64,000 nt of DNA from Dugong dugon. Lineage: Eukaryota > Chordata > Mammalia > Sirenia > Dugongidae. The stretch covers positions 125,410,714 through 125,474,713 of the forward strand of contig CM057460.1 in NCBI GenBank assembly GCA_030035585.1, written 5' to 3'. The notes beneath the pieces were generated by a model. The model made no database searches. It was given only the letters and a program-made list of their open reading frames with translations, and was not told where the DNA came from. Both the position numbers and the translations under genes were made by a program. This document shows, piece by piece, positions 12,111 to 23,479 of this stretch; the stretch's first letter is position 1; each line of letters begins with the position of its first letter.

Positions 12111-13942
12111 AGAGTGCTGAGGGAGCTTGGGAGAAAGGTGCCTAAGCAGACAGGAGAGGTTTGAGAAAGCCTTAACGGGTGAATCTGAAAACCAGAAGTC
12201 TTTGCGATTTTTTCACAGTGAGTGGTTTTATTAAAAATATTACAGAAATTTTTACGTATCATTTAGCTCTAGGAAGAAATCTCAGCCTGAAGTGCAGGTG
12301 AATCCTGGTTATGGAAAAAATACATGAGTGATTTCTTATACAGCATCAAGAACTCTTCTGATGAGGTCAGTCACTCAGTGGAGGTAGTGGGACTGTATTA
12401 AAGCCCGTTTTCTTGGCAGAGCATAAATCTTACATTCAGTGGCTCAGTTCCTGTAAGAACATGAAAGGGCTTTGATAAACATGAGTAGCAAAATCATAGT
12501 CCAAGTAACTTGGCTTACTCCTGTGTCTTTGAAGTATGAATGGAGAAGGGAGATTTTTGCAGGATTTTCTGTAAAATATGTTGGCTCTTTCAGGAAAGTG
12601 GTGACAGTCCTGCCATTTCTGCTGTTTATACTTTAGTGCCTGATTAGCTTATCGGGACAATGGAGATTAATGCTACTTTCTTATACCCTTTGATAGTAAG
12701 GCATAGGCATTTTTTTCCTTCTGCTGTGATCCAGATCTTGGAGACACTCCCTGGGATCTTTTCCTCCCTGTTAGAGAGTGAGAGATTTAAGGAGGGATAT
12801 TAACCCTTTTAGGTTTCTAGGCCTCAGTTGAAGGTACTGTACAAAGCCCATTTTGCAAGTGTGACAGATTTTTCTTCTTTCTTTTTAAGATTAGGTCTCT
12901 GCATCAGACAAACAATTTCCTAAACTGGAGTGGGGGTTTCCAAATCAGTTACCTGGGCTGTCTGAATTTTATATATTTTAAAATTGTTTGCTCCCTTTCC
13001 ATTACCATCTTCTGAGGCATGGAGAGCAGCCAACTGTTGGGTCCTTTTCTTCCCTCTGCTTGGGGTCTTCACTGTCACCCCTGTTCATTCTAGAAAAAAC
13101 TTCTCTCAAAAATAGATGCCCACAATCATATCCTGAGAGAGTTAACATCCTTTCCTGGATGCACACTTTCCTAGGCTCAAAAGAAGAAAGAAACTCTTAT
13201 CTGCTTGGCTTTATTCAGCACCTGGCATGGTCTCACAGGCTACAACTCTGGTAAATTACACCAGTAACTGTTTAGTTCTCAGGAGGAAATTGGTCTTTTA
13301 TAAAATCTTCCTTTTATGAGTCTCCCTAAGGTGGTGGAATGGCTCTACCATCCAGGTGGATTTAAAATGTGGTGTGTGTGTCAGGCTAACTGAGGATGTC
13401 TGTGGAGGTAAGTTTACAATCCTTGGGGGCAGGGGAGAGGAGAGGAGGATGGATATAATGTGAGCATATGATTTTTACAGTGGACATAGGTCAGCTATGA
13501 ATAAGGAAGGATTTCTTAATATCTTTATGGAAAAGAGACAGTGAGCAATCAATATTTAGGCTTATATTTTTAAAGAAAGCACTGAAGAGTGATTTAGTAG
13601 TGTTTGGTAGACAGTGATCATGTCAGAAGATGTATTTCTTCTATATTTTATTTTAATATGATTTAATTTCTCCTTGTAATAACTTTATTACAGTTACAAT
13701 ACATTAAATCTTGAAAAGATAGACTATAATTTTACATCTGGCCTGAAAGATAAAAATGGGTTTACACGATACCCTACATTTTATGAAACTGGCTACAAAT
13801 CAGAAGAAAACAGATTTTAAAATGATTTATAAATATCACATACATTATTGCTTTTAAGAGGAAATAGTTTCCTGGTAGAAATTGCCAGCAGAAATGGACT
13901 TATCTAATAAACATTAACTGAGCACCTACCATGTGCTGTGTT
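12111..13942. other. Intergenic sequence, nothing recognised
   Basis: No interspersed repeat or exon that I can support. The frame at 12988-13254 has no recognisable domain. Confidence 0.5.
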
Positions 13943-14156
13943 AAAACAAAAAACCAGTTGCTGAGTCAATTCCAACTCATGGCAACCCCACTGTGTCTGA
14001 ATAGAACTGTACTCCACAAGTTTTACAATGTCTGTAGTTTTTTTGGAAGTAGATCACCAGGTTTTTCTTCCGAGGTGCCTCTGGGTGGACTCCAACCTCC
14101 AAACTTTTGGTTAGCAGCCAAGCATGTTAACTGTTTACATCATCCAGGGAATTCTA
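13943..14156 (-). mobile_element. AfroSINE, long form, antisense
   Basis: Tail side GTTGCTGAGTCAATTCC, middle AAGTAGATCACCAGG, GTGCCTCTGGGTGGACTC, and head side ending CATCATCCAGGGAA. Confidence 0.92.
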
Positions 14157-14244
14157 GAAATTCAAGATGAGTAAATCAAAGTCCCTGATGTAAGGATAAC
14201 ATAGACAGTAAACAAACAATTATGGTGCACTATGATAAGTACTG

Positions 14245-14399
14245 GAGTCCTGATGGCATACTGGTTGAGAGATTGGCTGCTAACCAAAAGGTCGGCAGTT
14301 CAAATCCACCAGCCACTCCTTGGAAACCCTATGGGGCAGTTCTACTGTGTCCTATAAGGTTGCTATGAGTCAGAATCGACTCAATGGCAACAGGTTTTT
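14245..14399 (+). mobile_element. AfroSINE, first half of a head-to-tail dimer
   Basis: Short form starting GGAGTCCTGATGGC and ending ATGGCAACAGGTTTTTA, directly followed by a second unit that lacks only the first few bases of the head. Confidence 0.92.
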
Positions 14400-14562
14400 A
14401 TGATATGGTGATTAAACGTTTGGCTGCTAACCAAAAGGTTGGCAGTTTGAATCCACCAGCTGCTCCTTGGAAACCCTATGGGGCAGTTGTACCGTCCTAT
14501 AGGGTCACTGTGAGTTGAAATCTACTCGATGGCAACGTTTTTCTTTTTTTTTTTTTTTTTTT
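14400..14562 (+). mobile_element. AfroSINE, second half of the dimer with T-rich tail
   Basis: Starts at TGGTGATTAAACGTTTGGCT, i.e. inside the A-box region, runs to GATGGCAACG and ends in a long T tract (14541-14562). Confidence 0.9.
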
Positions 14563-14689
14563 TGGTACTATAATAGAGGCGCATAATCAGACTAAGGAAA
14601 AGAAGGGTGGAAGTCAGACTTTATAATGGACCGATCACTTACTGTTGCCTAATTCAGCTAGGGCAGGTGAAAGCTGACTTCTAAACTGA

Positions 14690-14925
14690 GAGGTGAAGGA
14701 TAAGAAAGAGCTCAGAAAGGAAGGTAAAGCTAATTCTAGGCTGAGAACCAGCCTGTGCAAAGGAAAGTGGGTAGAGAGAGCAAAGTACTTTAAGGTATTA
14801 TACATACTATACTATGATTGGGTTGGGGAGAGAGGAGTGACCCAAGATGAGGCTGGAAAGGTAGGGAGGAGATGGATCTCCTAGGGCCTTGAAAGGCATG
14901 CTAAGTAGTTAGACATTACCCTGTA
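14690..14925. repeat. Ancient eutherian repeat, family not fixed
   Basis: AACCAGCCTGTGCAAAGG, ATGAGGCTGGAAAGG and GGGCCTTGAAAGGC are phrases of a common ancient repeat, also seen at 50440-50720 and 51830-52110. Confidence 0.45.
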
Positions 14926-14930
14926 GACCA

Positions 14931-15087
14931 GCATTTCTCAAATTTTAATGTTCATACAAATCACTTGGGAATCTTGTTAAAATGTAGATTCTGATTCAAT
15001 AGGTCTGGGGTGGGGCCTGAACCTCAGCTCTAGGTGATGTTGCTGCTAGTCTTCGGACCACATTTTAGGTAGCAAGTGGAAAATCAG
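14931..15087 (+). mobile_element. MER5A-type hAT (Charlie) DNA transposon remnant
   Basis: CATTTCTCAAATTTTAATG start, GATTCAATAGGTCTGGGGTG middle and CGGACCACATTTTAGGTAG end match the MER5A layout. Confidence 0.85.
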
Positions 15088-15238
15088 AGTTTCCAACCAG
15101 TACCTGGAATGGACCACCTGTGTGTTAAGATATGATACCTTCAGCCGTTTGAGAGGAAGGGTGTGGGCTGGGCCAACTAGAGCTTCCAAGGCTGGTGGAT
15201 TCTGGCTATAAGCTGCCTCCTGAGTTTATTGCAGGTAC

Positions 15239-15400
15239 CAAACCAAATCCGTTGCCGTTGAGTTGATTCCGACTCATAGCGACTCTACAGGACAGAGTAG
15301 AACTGCCCCACAGGGTTTCCAAGGAGTGGCTGGTGGACTCAAACTGCCGACCTTTTGGTTAGCAGCTGAGCTTTTCAACCACTGTACCACCAGGGCTCCG
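15239..15400 (-). mobile_element. AfroSINE, short form, antisense
   Basis: GTTGCCGTTGAGTTGATTCC tail side and ACCACCAGGGCTCC head side. Abuts the RTE fragment that starts at 15404. Confidence 0.94.
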
Positions 15401-15403
15401 TTA

Positions 15404-15806
15404 CCTACAAATATTAAAAGAATTGATGCCTTTGAATTATGGTGTTGGCAAAGAATATTGAATGTAACATGGACTGCCAAAAAAACGAACAAATCTGTCT
15501 TGGAAGAAGTACAAGCAGAATGCTCCTTAGAAGCAAGGATGGCGAGACTACATCTTACATAGTTTGGACATGTTATCAGGAGGGATCAGCCCCTGGAGAA
15601 GGATATCATGCTTGGTAAAGTGGAGGGTCAGCGAACAAGAGGAAGACCCTCAAAGAGATTGACTGACACAGTGGCTGCAACAATGGGCTCAAGCATAACA
15701 ACTAACAATGATTGTGAGGATGGCGCAGGACCAGGCAGTGTTTCATTGTTGTACATAGGGTCACTATGAGTTGGAGCTGATTTGACAGCACCTAACAATA
15801 ACAACA
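15404..15806 (+). mobile_element. RTE-class LINE 3' end (BovB/RTE relative)
   Basis: Translates to FELWCWQRILNVTWTAKKTN, EARMARLHLT, a stop, then FGHVIRRDQPLEKDIMLGKV and RTRGRPSKRLTD, the C-terminal end of RTE ORF2. The 3' tail (CACTATGAGTTGGAGCTG, CACCTAACAATAACAAC) is the same sequence type that ends AfroSINEs, consistent with RTE supplying the SINE retrotransposition machinery. One internal stop and the missing 5' part make it inactive. Confidence 0.88.
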
Positions 15807-16278
15807 TGTGTTGTATTATGTGACGATGGTAAGGAAGCAATGCCAGTACTACTAATCCAGTCTGCAGTGTAAAAACCATAACGTGGCTTTGTATTAAGAA
15901 ACACTGTTGCAACAAATAGTCCCAGTTACCCAAAGCAGTTGACACTGGTTGTCAGTGTGGCCCTAAGCCTTCTGCTCTCAAGCATTAAGCATTTGGAGAC
16001 TGAAATCTGGGCTCCAGTCCACCTCTGCAGTGTGCTTTGTTCATTTCAGCTGATGGTGGTTTCTGCAGCAGCCCAACTCTACCAGATTCAAAGTTAAGAA
16101 TCTGTTATGCAGTGGCAACAAAGGAGTTGTGGAATCAAAATATAAAAATCTTGTTCTATGACCTTCAAGTTATTGTTTAATAATTATTTTTATGGGTTTA
16201 TAAGTTATTTTAAGCCACTCCTCAGTACTTTCTCAAAATATGGCATAGATAATTAAGCTGGCCATTTTTTCTAACCAC
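15807..16278. other. Intergenic sequence, nothing recognised
   Basis: No assignable element. Confidence 0.5.
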
Positions 16279-16285
16279 CTGTAAT

Positions 16286-16490
16286 AAAACCAAACCCGTT
16301 GCCGTCAAATCTATTCCGACTCATAGCAGCCCTACAGGACAGAGTAGAGCTGCCCCATAAGGTTTCCAAGGCTGTAGTCTCTACAGAAGCAGACTGCCAC
16401 ATCTTTCTCCTGAGGAACAGCCAGTGGGTTCAAACCACTGACCTTTCAGGTTAATAGCTGAGTGCTTTAACCAGTGTGCTACCAGGGCTC
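16286..16490 (-). mobile_element. AfroSINE, long form, antisense
   Basis: Contains the AAGGCTGTAGTCTCTACAGA and CTGCCACATCTTTCTCCTGA subfamily segment. Flanked by CTGTAAT at 16279-16285 and 16494-16500. Confidence 0.93.
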
Positions 16491-16500
16491 CAGCTGTAAT

Positions 16501-17050
16501 ATCCGCAATAGGAAAATGCTGGTTGCATAAAATGAATTGAAACTTGAATTTCTTTTGGTTTATCATTGTATGTAAGTGTGTGCATATAAACATATGCACA
16601 CATACGTGGTCACACCTGTTGCCTCTGGAGAGGGAAACTGGAGAACAGGGATGACAGGTGGGAAGATCTTGTCAAAAGCACCCCTTTTGTCCTGTTTTAA
16701 AATTTTCTCCATATGATGGCTTACCTTTAAAAACAGAAATAGAAATGAGTTGTCTCATAATGGTTGAAAAGTATACTTGCGGGTGAATTTTACCCCTGTA
16801 TCCTTTAGTTCTGCCGGTTTGGTTATAATAGCTTTCCTTCTTGGTCATCAATTCTCCTTGGGCTGTCTTTAAGGGGAAGAGATTGAAGTCTTTAGGTTTC
16901 CTGAAGTTTAAATCCAGGTTTCTAAATTGCCTAGAACCTGTTAGGTGAGGAAATCAATTTTTGAAATTAAAAAAAAAAAATTCCCCATAAATCAGAATTT
17001 TTTTTCCCAATTGTTTCCTCAGTTGACAATATCTGCCCTGTCTTCAAACA
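16501..17050. other. Intergenic sequence, nothing recognised
   Basis: Contains a short A11 run at 16970. No family assigned. Confidence 0.45.
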
Positions 17051-17107
17051 ATGTTGTTGTTGTTAGTTGCTGTCAAGTCAATTCCAACTCATGGAGACCC
17101 CATGAAG
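17051..17107 (-). mobile_element. AfroSINE tail fragment, antisense
   Basis: Only the 3' end is present: GTTGTTGTTAGTTGCTGTCA and CCAACTCATGGAGACCCCAT. Confidence 0.85.
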
Positions 17108-18061
17108 TGAAATATAATAAAAACGAGATGCAATTTTACAAAATAAATTGGAACTGGAGGGAAATGTATTTGTTTTTAACACAGCTAAGACTCTTCATTG
17201 GTGCTCCCCCCAACGCCCCACCCTCTCTCTCCTCCCAACTATATCATAGAACTCTGAGGAAAAGTACATTGCAGATACATGCTATATAGATTATTAACAT
17301 TTAATGGATAAATTCCATTATGTTATTATATATTTATAAGCACAATAGAAGTGTTATTGTGCCCTCCATAAATACGATGAGTATTAAACATTCAACAGTT
17401 ATAACTCGGTTTGCAATCTGCAAGGACTTAAATAAAATAAAATCACATTTTAATAAATTGGAGTGTGCTCTATGAACTCATTTAGACACTGAAGTAATGT
17501 TAGTACGTCTGTTGTAGAAATGAGAAATGTTGTTGAAATAATTTGGTTTGGGCTCTATCATTCTGTAATCTGTTTCTTATCCGGCAAGTAGGTACTACAA
17601 TCTTTCTTTTGAAAAGAGTTAAGCAGTGCTTCCTGAAACTCATTTGCCTACTTACATATTAATATGTCTTACATTTAGAAATCCTTCCTTTTTTAGGTTT
17701 CATCTATGAGGGATGTAGAGATAAAATATAAATGCTTTCAGTATAATAATTAACATTGAACCAACCCCCATTTCATTTTTTTCAATAAAAACATCTTTCT
17801 TTAGTGCTGGATGTAGCCTGGTTCAGCTAAGCCTGAGGTAGAAACTCAAGAGCTGCTGGGCATTTTTTTTTTTTTTTTTTAAGTCTTAAGCCTCCTATTC
17901 CTGACAAACCTCCTAGGAAAAGAAAAATTTTGCTAGAAACTTAACTGCTCCATAAAAACACTGCTTCCAACCATTACTAAGAGACAGTGCATTCATCAGC
18001 CTGAAGTCACCTTAAGATCATGTGCTCTCCACTTTAGAAGGAGCCTTACAAATTATTTCAT
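17108..18061. other. Intergenic sequence, nothing recognised
   Basis: AT-rich, with a T18 run near 17860. Confidence 0.5.
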
Positions 18062-18261
18062 ACAAAAACAAACAAAAAAGCCAAACCCATTGCTGTCTAG
18101 TTAATTTAGACTCATAGCGATCCTATAGGATGGAGTAGAACTGCCCCACATGGTTTCCAAGGCTGTAATCTTTACAGAAGCAGACTGCCACATCTTTCTC
18201 CTGTGGAATGGCTGGTGGGTTCAAACTGCTGACCTTTCAGGTTAGCAGCCACTGGGTCTCC
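18062..18261 (-). mobile_element. AfroSINE, long form, antisense, head-truncated
   Basis: Same subfamily as 16286-16490 (AAGGCTGTAATCTTTACAGA, CTGCCACATCTTTCTCCTG). The head side is shortened to CAGCCACTGGGTCTCC. Confidence 0.92.
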
Positions 18262-18274
18262 TTGTCATTTAATA

Positions 18275-18440
18275 TAGTGGTTCCTAAACCTAGTTTCTCA
18301 TCAGAATTTCCTACTGAGCTTAAAAAACAAACAACAACAACAACAAAAAAAAAAACCCTGCTTCCACCATAGTCTTCTGCGTAAGAGTGGGGCCTTGTAC
18401 TTTTCTTTGGGTTCACTAGGTGATTCTAATGAAACTTACC
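18275..18440 (+). mobile_element. MER5-like hAT remnant with internal A-rich expansion
   Basis: AGTGGTTCCTAAACC start and a GGTTCACTAGGTGATTCTAA end fit a MER5 element. An (AAC)n-A run interrupts the middle. Confidence 0.5.
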
Positions 18441-19092
18441 TTTTTGTCTGTGAATTGATGTTTAGGAATAACTAGTTGTAAAGCCCAAGGAAGTGGTATA
18501 ACTGGGACTGGAAACAGCTTGCAGTCTAAAAGCATGCAACTGAATATTGTTTAAAACTGCATTTTTAAAGTTTTCAAACAGAGAGAATAGTATAATGAAC
18601 ACCTATTAACCAACCCCCATATACAACTATTAACAATATTTTGCCATACTGGTCTCATCTACCTCTTATTTATTTTTTTTCTTCTTTTAAAAAGCTATTT
18701 TCATTGGGTATAGAGTTCTAGGCTGACAGTTTCAGTACTTTAAAGATGTTGTACCACTATCTTTGCACTTGCATTGTTTCTGGTTAAGAATCTGCTGCTA
18801 TCCTTAGTCTTCTCTGTTCTGTACATAACATGCCTTTTTTCTCTGGCTGTTTTTAAGATTTTTATCACTGGCTTTCAGCAATTTGTTTCTTGTGCTTGGG
18901 ATTTGGTGCGATTCTTGGATCTGAGGGTCTATTTTAAATATATTTTCCTGCCTTCCTCTCCGCTTTTGGAGACTCCAACTACATGTATATTAGGTTGCTT
19001 GAAGTTGTCCCACAGCTCATCGATGTTCATCTTTTTTCCAAATAATTTCCCTGTCTCATTTTACATAGTTTCTACTGTTTATTTTAAATAAC

Positions 19093-19225
19093 TGCAATGA
19101 TGGACTCAATTGTGAGGATGCTGGCAACCATGACACTGATGCAGGACCAAGCAACATTTTGTTTTGTTGTACATTAGGTTGCCGTGAGCTGGAATTGACT
19201 TCATGGCAGCTATCTATCTCTATTG
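19093..19225 (+). mobile_element. RTE LINE or RTE-derived 3' tail fragment
   Basis: GCAATGATGGACTCAATTG, GATGCAGGACCAAGCAACA and GCCGTGAGCTGGAATTGACT are the RTE end, inserted in the old antisense ORF1. Confidence 0.8.
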
Positions 19226-19490
19226 TTTTTTACATAGTTTCTATTGTTACGTCCATTCATCTTCTGCAATGTCTAATCTGCCATTAATAACATTCAGTAT
19301 ATTTTTCACCTCAGACATTGTAAGCTTCATTTCTGTAAGTTTGACTTGAGTCTTTCTCGTATCTTCCATGTCTCTCCTTAACATGTTCAATAATTCTTTT
19401 AGCTTTTTGAACATATGGAATATATGCAGATAACTGTTTTTATGCCCTTGTCTTTCAATTCTAACATCTGCGTTATTTCTGGGTCAGCTG

Positions 19491-19818
19491 CCACCCAGAG
19501 TGCCTCAGAAGAAAGGCTTGGCAATTGATTTCAATAAGTTCACCAAAAACCAAACCAAACCCATTCACTGCTGTTGAGTCAATTCTGACTCATGGTGGCC
19601 CTATAGGACAGAGTAGAATTGCCCCCATAGAGTTTCCAAGGAGCTCCTGGTGGATTCAAATTGCTCACCTTCTGGTTAGCAGCCATAGCTCTTAACCACT
19701 ATGCCACCAGGGTTTCCCTGGTCACAGCCATTGAAAATTCTATGTAATGCAGTTCTACTCTAAAACACAGGGGGTTGCTACAAGTCGAAACTGACTTGAC
19801 AGCAACTGGTTGGTTTTC
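19491..19818 (+). mobile_element. AfroSINE, long form, split by another AfroSINE
   Basis: The left part 19491-19543 has CCACCCAGAGTGCCTCAGAA. The right part 19720-19818 has GCCATTGAAAATTC and CAGCAACTGG. The two halves are separated by the antisense copy at 19544-19719. The head is missing. Confidence 0.8.
19544..19719 (-). mobile_element. AfroSINE, short form, inserted in another AfroSINE
   Basis: TGCTGTTGAGTCAATTCTGA tail side and ACCACTATGCCACCAGGG head side. Younger than the long-form copy that it splits. Confidence 0.9.
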
Positions 19819-19990
19819 GTATTATTTTTCTTTTGATTGCTTTTCTCATTTTGGATATTTTCCTACTCTGTATGCTTGATAATTTTTTATTAGATGCCAG
19901 ACATTGTGAATTTTACCTTGTTGGGTCCTGGATATTTTCATATTTCTACGAAAACTCTTGATCTTGATCCACCCCCTAAGTTCCTCCGGT

Positions 19991-20190
19991 AGTCCCTGGT
20001 TGGTGAAACAGTTAATATGCTCAGCTGCTAACCAAAAGGTTGGAGGTTCAAGTCCACCCAGAGGAGTGCTGGATAAAAGGACTGGTGATCTACTTCAGAA
20101 AAATCAGCATTGAAAACTCTTTGGAGCACAGTTTTACTCTGACACACACGGGGATGCCATGAGTTGGAACTCAACAGCAGCTGGTGGTGG
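19991..20190 (+). mobile_element. AfroSINE, long form
   Basis: AGTCCCTGGTTGGTGAAACA head, GGTTCAAGTCCACCCAGAGG, GGTGATCTACTTCAG and end CAACAGCAGCTGG. Confidence 0.92.
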
Positions 20191-20199
20191 TGAAGGTAG

Positions 20200-20265
20200 G
20201 ATTAGAAAATCTGCATTTCTTATAAGTTCCCAGACCACTTTGAAAACTATTGTTCTAAGTACTAC
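20200..20265 (+). mobile_element. MER5A-type remnant, 3' part
   Basis: AAAATCTGCATTTCTTATAA, GTTCCCAGACCACTTTG. Confidence 0.55.
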
Positions 20266-20429
20266 ATTAATGAAGAGACGTTCTTCTGATTTCTCTCTCC
20301 AGGCGTAAAACAATTAGCATTCGTTCATACAACACATATAAACAATGAGCCTTCTTCAAAGCTTAGAAGACCTTGTTTTCTACACATGTTGTCTGTCACC
20401 AACATTTTTCCTCCACCCAGAATGGAAAA

Positions 20430-20740
20430 ATCTTAAGACTGATAATATCGACTGTTGCAGAGGGTATGGGGAAATAGGTACTTTAGTACCTTGTTGGTGA
20501 GTTTAAGAAGGGTTACCATGTTTTTGAATGGCAATTTGGCAGTAACTACCAATATTTTTTAAGCATACATATTTTAATCCAGAAGTTTCCTTTCAGAAAT
20601 CCTACAGATGTGTATTTGTGTACACACACAAAGGAATATATATTATAAAATACATATATATTCTACATAATGTTATAGCAACATTTGTGTACTGGAAATA
20701 ATGATCTAAATGTCCCTTAATATGAATATTAAATTATCAA
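20430..20740 (+). mobile_element. Old L1M ORF2 C-terminal fragment
   Basis: GTATGGGGAAATAGGTACTT, ACCTTGTTGGTGAG and AATTTGGCAGTAACTACC are the L1 stretch before the ORF2 end, and CTAAATGTCCCTTAATA follows. Strongly decayed. Confidence 0.65.
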
Positions 20741-21429
20741 GAGCATAATAGTAAAAGGTATTACCTGAACAACTGTCTTATATGTATATGTATGTATAAT
20801 TCTATAATTTAACCTATAATTTTTTACAGTATGTTCTGTAGCAGAGAATTTGTGAATATTCTAATGTGTTACTCAATTGCTGAAATTCAAGTGGCGAGAT
20901 GAAAGCCCATTAAAATTCTATCAAGCTATCCTGACAACATGTACACTTTATCAAATTGATTATTTTAGTGATTCTTTTCCTTCACTCCTCAGAGACTTCA
21001 TAAAGCTTTTCCTAAAACTCCCTGACTTGCCCATCTGGGATTAAATCAAAGGAAAATTGGCTTTTAGCCTAAACTCTTAATGTATCTTTTTTACTTTCAC
21101 TTCAGTTTCTCCAGTGGATTTCATGTGCCTTTCATGTTCTCATATACACTTTAAAAAAATTTTTTTATTTTGAAATAATTATAGATTCACAATAAGTTGT
21201 GGTTCCCTGTACCCATCACTCAGCTTCTCCAACGGTGACATCTTGTATAACTAGTGCATTATCAATCACTTAAGAAATTCCCAAGTATTTTTAATGGCAG
21301 CCCTTAATTTAGTTTAAATCGTAACAAGAGCTTTAATGAAAAGTTATTACAAATAAACATCTGAAAAAAATGTGAAAAGTGGCAAGAGGATGAACAACAC
21401 CTCAAAGAAACTTTGTAGCATAAAAATAT
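20741..21429. other. Old sequence with a small antisense L1M 3' scrap at 21150-21250
   Basis: 21160-21250 (TTTTGAAATAATTATAGATT, CCCATCACTCAGCTTCTCC) reads as a reversed L1M 3' terminus. The rest is unassigned. Confidence 0.5.
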
Positions 21430-22060
21430 TTTTGTCCTATCCTGGAGTCTTGTGGTCTTACATTTAGGATTTGTTAGGTAGACTGGAGCAGTATCTAGTC
21501 CAGGGCTAATTATTCCCACCACTAAGGCAAGATCATTCTCAGTACTCTGCTCAATGTCCTGTGAGTTCTTCCAGTCTGACTGGTTGGAACAGGCACTATT
21601 TGGGACCTGGATAAGCTCCAGGTAATTAATGTTCCCTCTAATCCTTTAGGATGACACCCCTCCCTGCCACACACAACCAATTTCATGTAGTCTCCTGCAC
21701 ACATGCATTGAATACTCAAAAAGGAACCCCTGTACATATCCAGGTTTACTCCCTGTGCAGTTCTCCTCTTGCTGCTCCACCCTGTGAACTCTAGCCACCT
21801 TTGTCTCCCAGAACCCTCAGCTTCATCTTCTCCATCTAGGTTTCTCTTGCCTGATTACAGCCTGGAAACTTTCTCAAGGCAGTTAAGCCGGGGGCATCTG
21901 TAGGCTCACTGTGTCTCAAGATCTCTGTCTTTCATCGTCTTATGTCTGATGTCTTAATAACCACTGGTCCATTTACTTCATTCAGGTTTTTAGTTTTTTC
22001 AGGCAGAAGGGTAAGTAAATACAATCCCTGTTATGCCATCTTGGCTGGAAGTCCCACTAC

Positions 22061-23300
22061 ATCTTTTTAAAGCAAAGTCCCATAGCATTTCAATCCAAAT
22101 TCTGAATGTAACTCTCAAATATGAGGACAATTTCTTACATAATACAAACCATTATTACAGTTGTCATGGATTGAATTGTGTCCTCCCAAAAAATCGGTTA
22201 ACTTGGTTGTGTCATGATTCCCAGTATTGTATGATTGTCTATCATTTTGTCATATGATGTGATTTCCCTATGTGTTGTAAATCTTATCACTATGATATAA
22301 TAAGATGGATTAGTGGCAGTTATATTGATGAGATATACAAGATGAGAGTGTCTTAAGCCAATCTCTTTTGAGATAGAAAAGATAGAAGCAAGCAGAGAGA
22401 CATGGGGACCTCATACCACCAAGAAAGCAGCACCGGGAGCAGAGCATGTCCTTTGGACCTGAGGTTCCTGTGCTGAGATGCTCCCAGACCAAGGGGAAGA
22501 ATGATGATGAGGACCTTCCTCCAGAGATGACAGCGAGAGAAAAGCCTTCCCCTGGAGTTGGTGCCCTGAATTCGGACTTCTAGCCTACTGGACTGTGAGA
22601 GAATAAACTTCTGTTTGTTAAAGCCATCCACTTGCGGTATTTCTGTTATAGCAGCATTAGGTAACTAAGACAACAGTTAACAAAATTAACAATAATTCTT
22701 TAATATCATCTAATTTCTAGTCCATATTCAAATTTCTCTAATCATCTCAAAAATGTCAATTAAAAGTTAGTTTGTTCAAATTAGAACCCAAACAAGGTCC
22801 TCACACTGCATTTGCTTGTTATGTCTCTTAAGTCTCCTTTTAAATTCAGAACAGTCTGCTTTATCCCCTTCCATTTTTTTTTTCCTTTAATGCCACTGGC
22901 TTGTTGAAGAAACCAGATTGTCCTTATAGGATGCCCCACATTCTGAATATGTCCGATTGTTTCCCCTTGATGTCATTTTTGTTTGTTTCCATTTCACTTG
23001 TTAGGTCTAGAAGTTAGATCTAGAAGATTGATCAGAATCAGATTCAACTTTTTTTTAAAGAATACTTTATAGACTGTACTGTGTACTTCACATTGCATTA
23101 TTTCAGGAGGCATATAACATGTGATTGTTCCAGTCGCAGAGATGCTACGATTGTTCAGTGGATTCAAGTAATGGTAGCTGAACTTTCCATTTTAAAGTTC
23201 TCCATCAATCTTTTTCCTAATGGTTTCAGTATTCATTGATGATTGTTGCCTAGAATTTATTAGGTTGAGTTTGGTAAACTCAAGTTTAAAACTAAGCATA
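22061..23300 (-). mobile_element. Old L1M 3' UTR, antisense, split by an LTR
   Basis: CAATAATTCTTTAATATCAT, CATTTGCTTGTTATGTCTCT and GATGCCCCACATTCTGAATA are the reversed L1M 3' UTR phrases. The LTR at 22162-22672 interrupts it. Confidence 0.65.
22162..22672 (+). mobile_element. Solo LTR fossil (family also at 37434 and 47059)
   Basis: Starts TGTCATGGATTGAATTGTG, ends GGTAACTAAGACA, with AATAAA about 70 bp before the end. Flanked by the 5-bp duplication ACAGT (22157-22161, 22673-22677), the size known for class III ERV-L/MaLR elements. No internal region remains, so it is a solo LTR formed by recombination. Confidence 0.85.
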
Positions 23301-23336
23301 CCAATAATGAATGAATCGATTCTCCAATTATATACT

Positions 23337-23478
23337 GCAGCCCTGGTGGTGCAGTGGTTAAGAGCTTGGCTGCTAACGAAAAGGTCAGCAGTTTGAATCC
23401 ACTAGCCGTTCCTTGGAAACCCTATGGGTTGCTATGAGTTGGAACTGACTCGACGGCAATGGGTTTGGTTTTTGGTTT
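23337..23478 (+). mobile_element. AfroSINE, short form with a small internal deletion
   Basis: GCAGCCCTGGTGGTGCAG head, GGAAACCCTATGGGTTGCTA joins middle to end (about 20 bp missing), end CGACGGCAATGGGTTTGG. Confidence 0.94.
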
Positions 23479-23479
23479 T

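Larger units (their letters stand above)
18555..22060 (-). mobile_element. Old HAL1/L1M-type element: 3' UTR, ORF1 and 5' UTR pieces, antisense
   Basis: 18555-18690 resembles a reversed L1M 3' UTR (CACCTATTAACCAACCCCCA). 18690-19990 is reversed ORF1-type sequence (GATTTTTATCACTGGCTTTC, CCAGACATTGTGAATTTTAC). 21430-22060 is reversed 5' UTR (TCCAGGGCTAATTATTCCCA) ending at 22060 with CCATCTTGGCTGGAAGTCC, the usual L1 5' edge. With no ORF2 between ORF1 and 3' UTR, it may be a HAL1-type half-L1. Younger SINEs and other pieces split it. Confidence 0.55.

Noticed and set aside
22033-22257. Open frame across 22033-22257
   Set aside because: Spans the 5' edge of an antisense L1 and the start of a solo LTR; not a gene.
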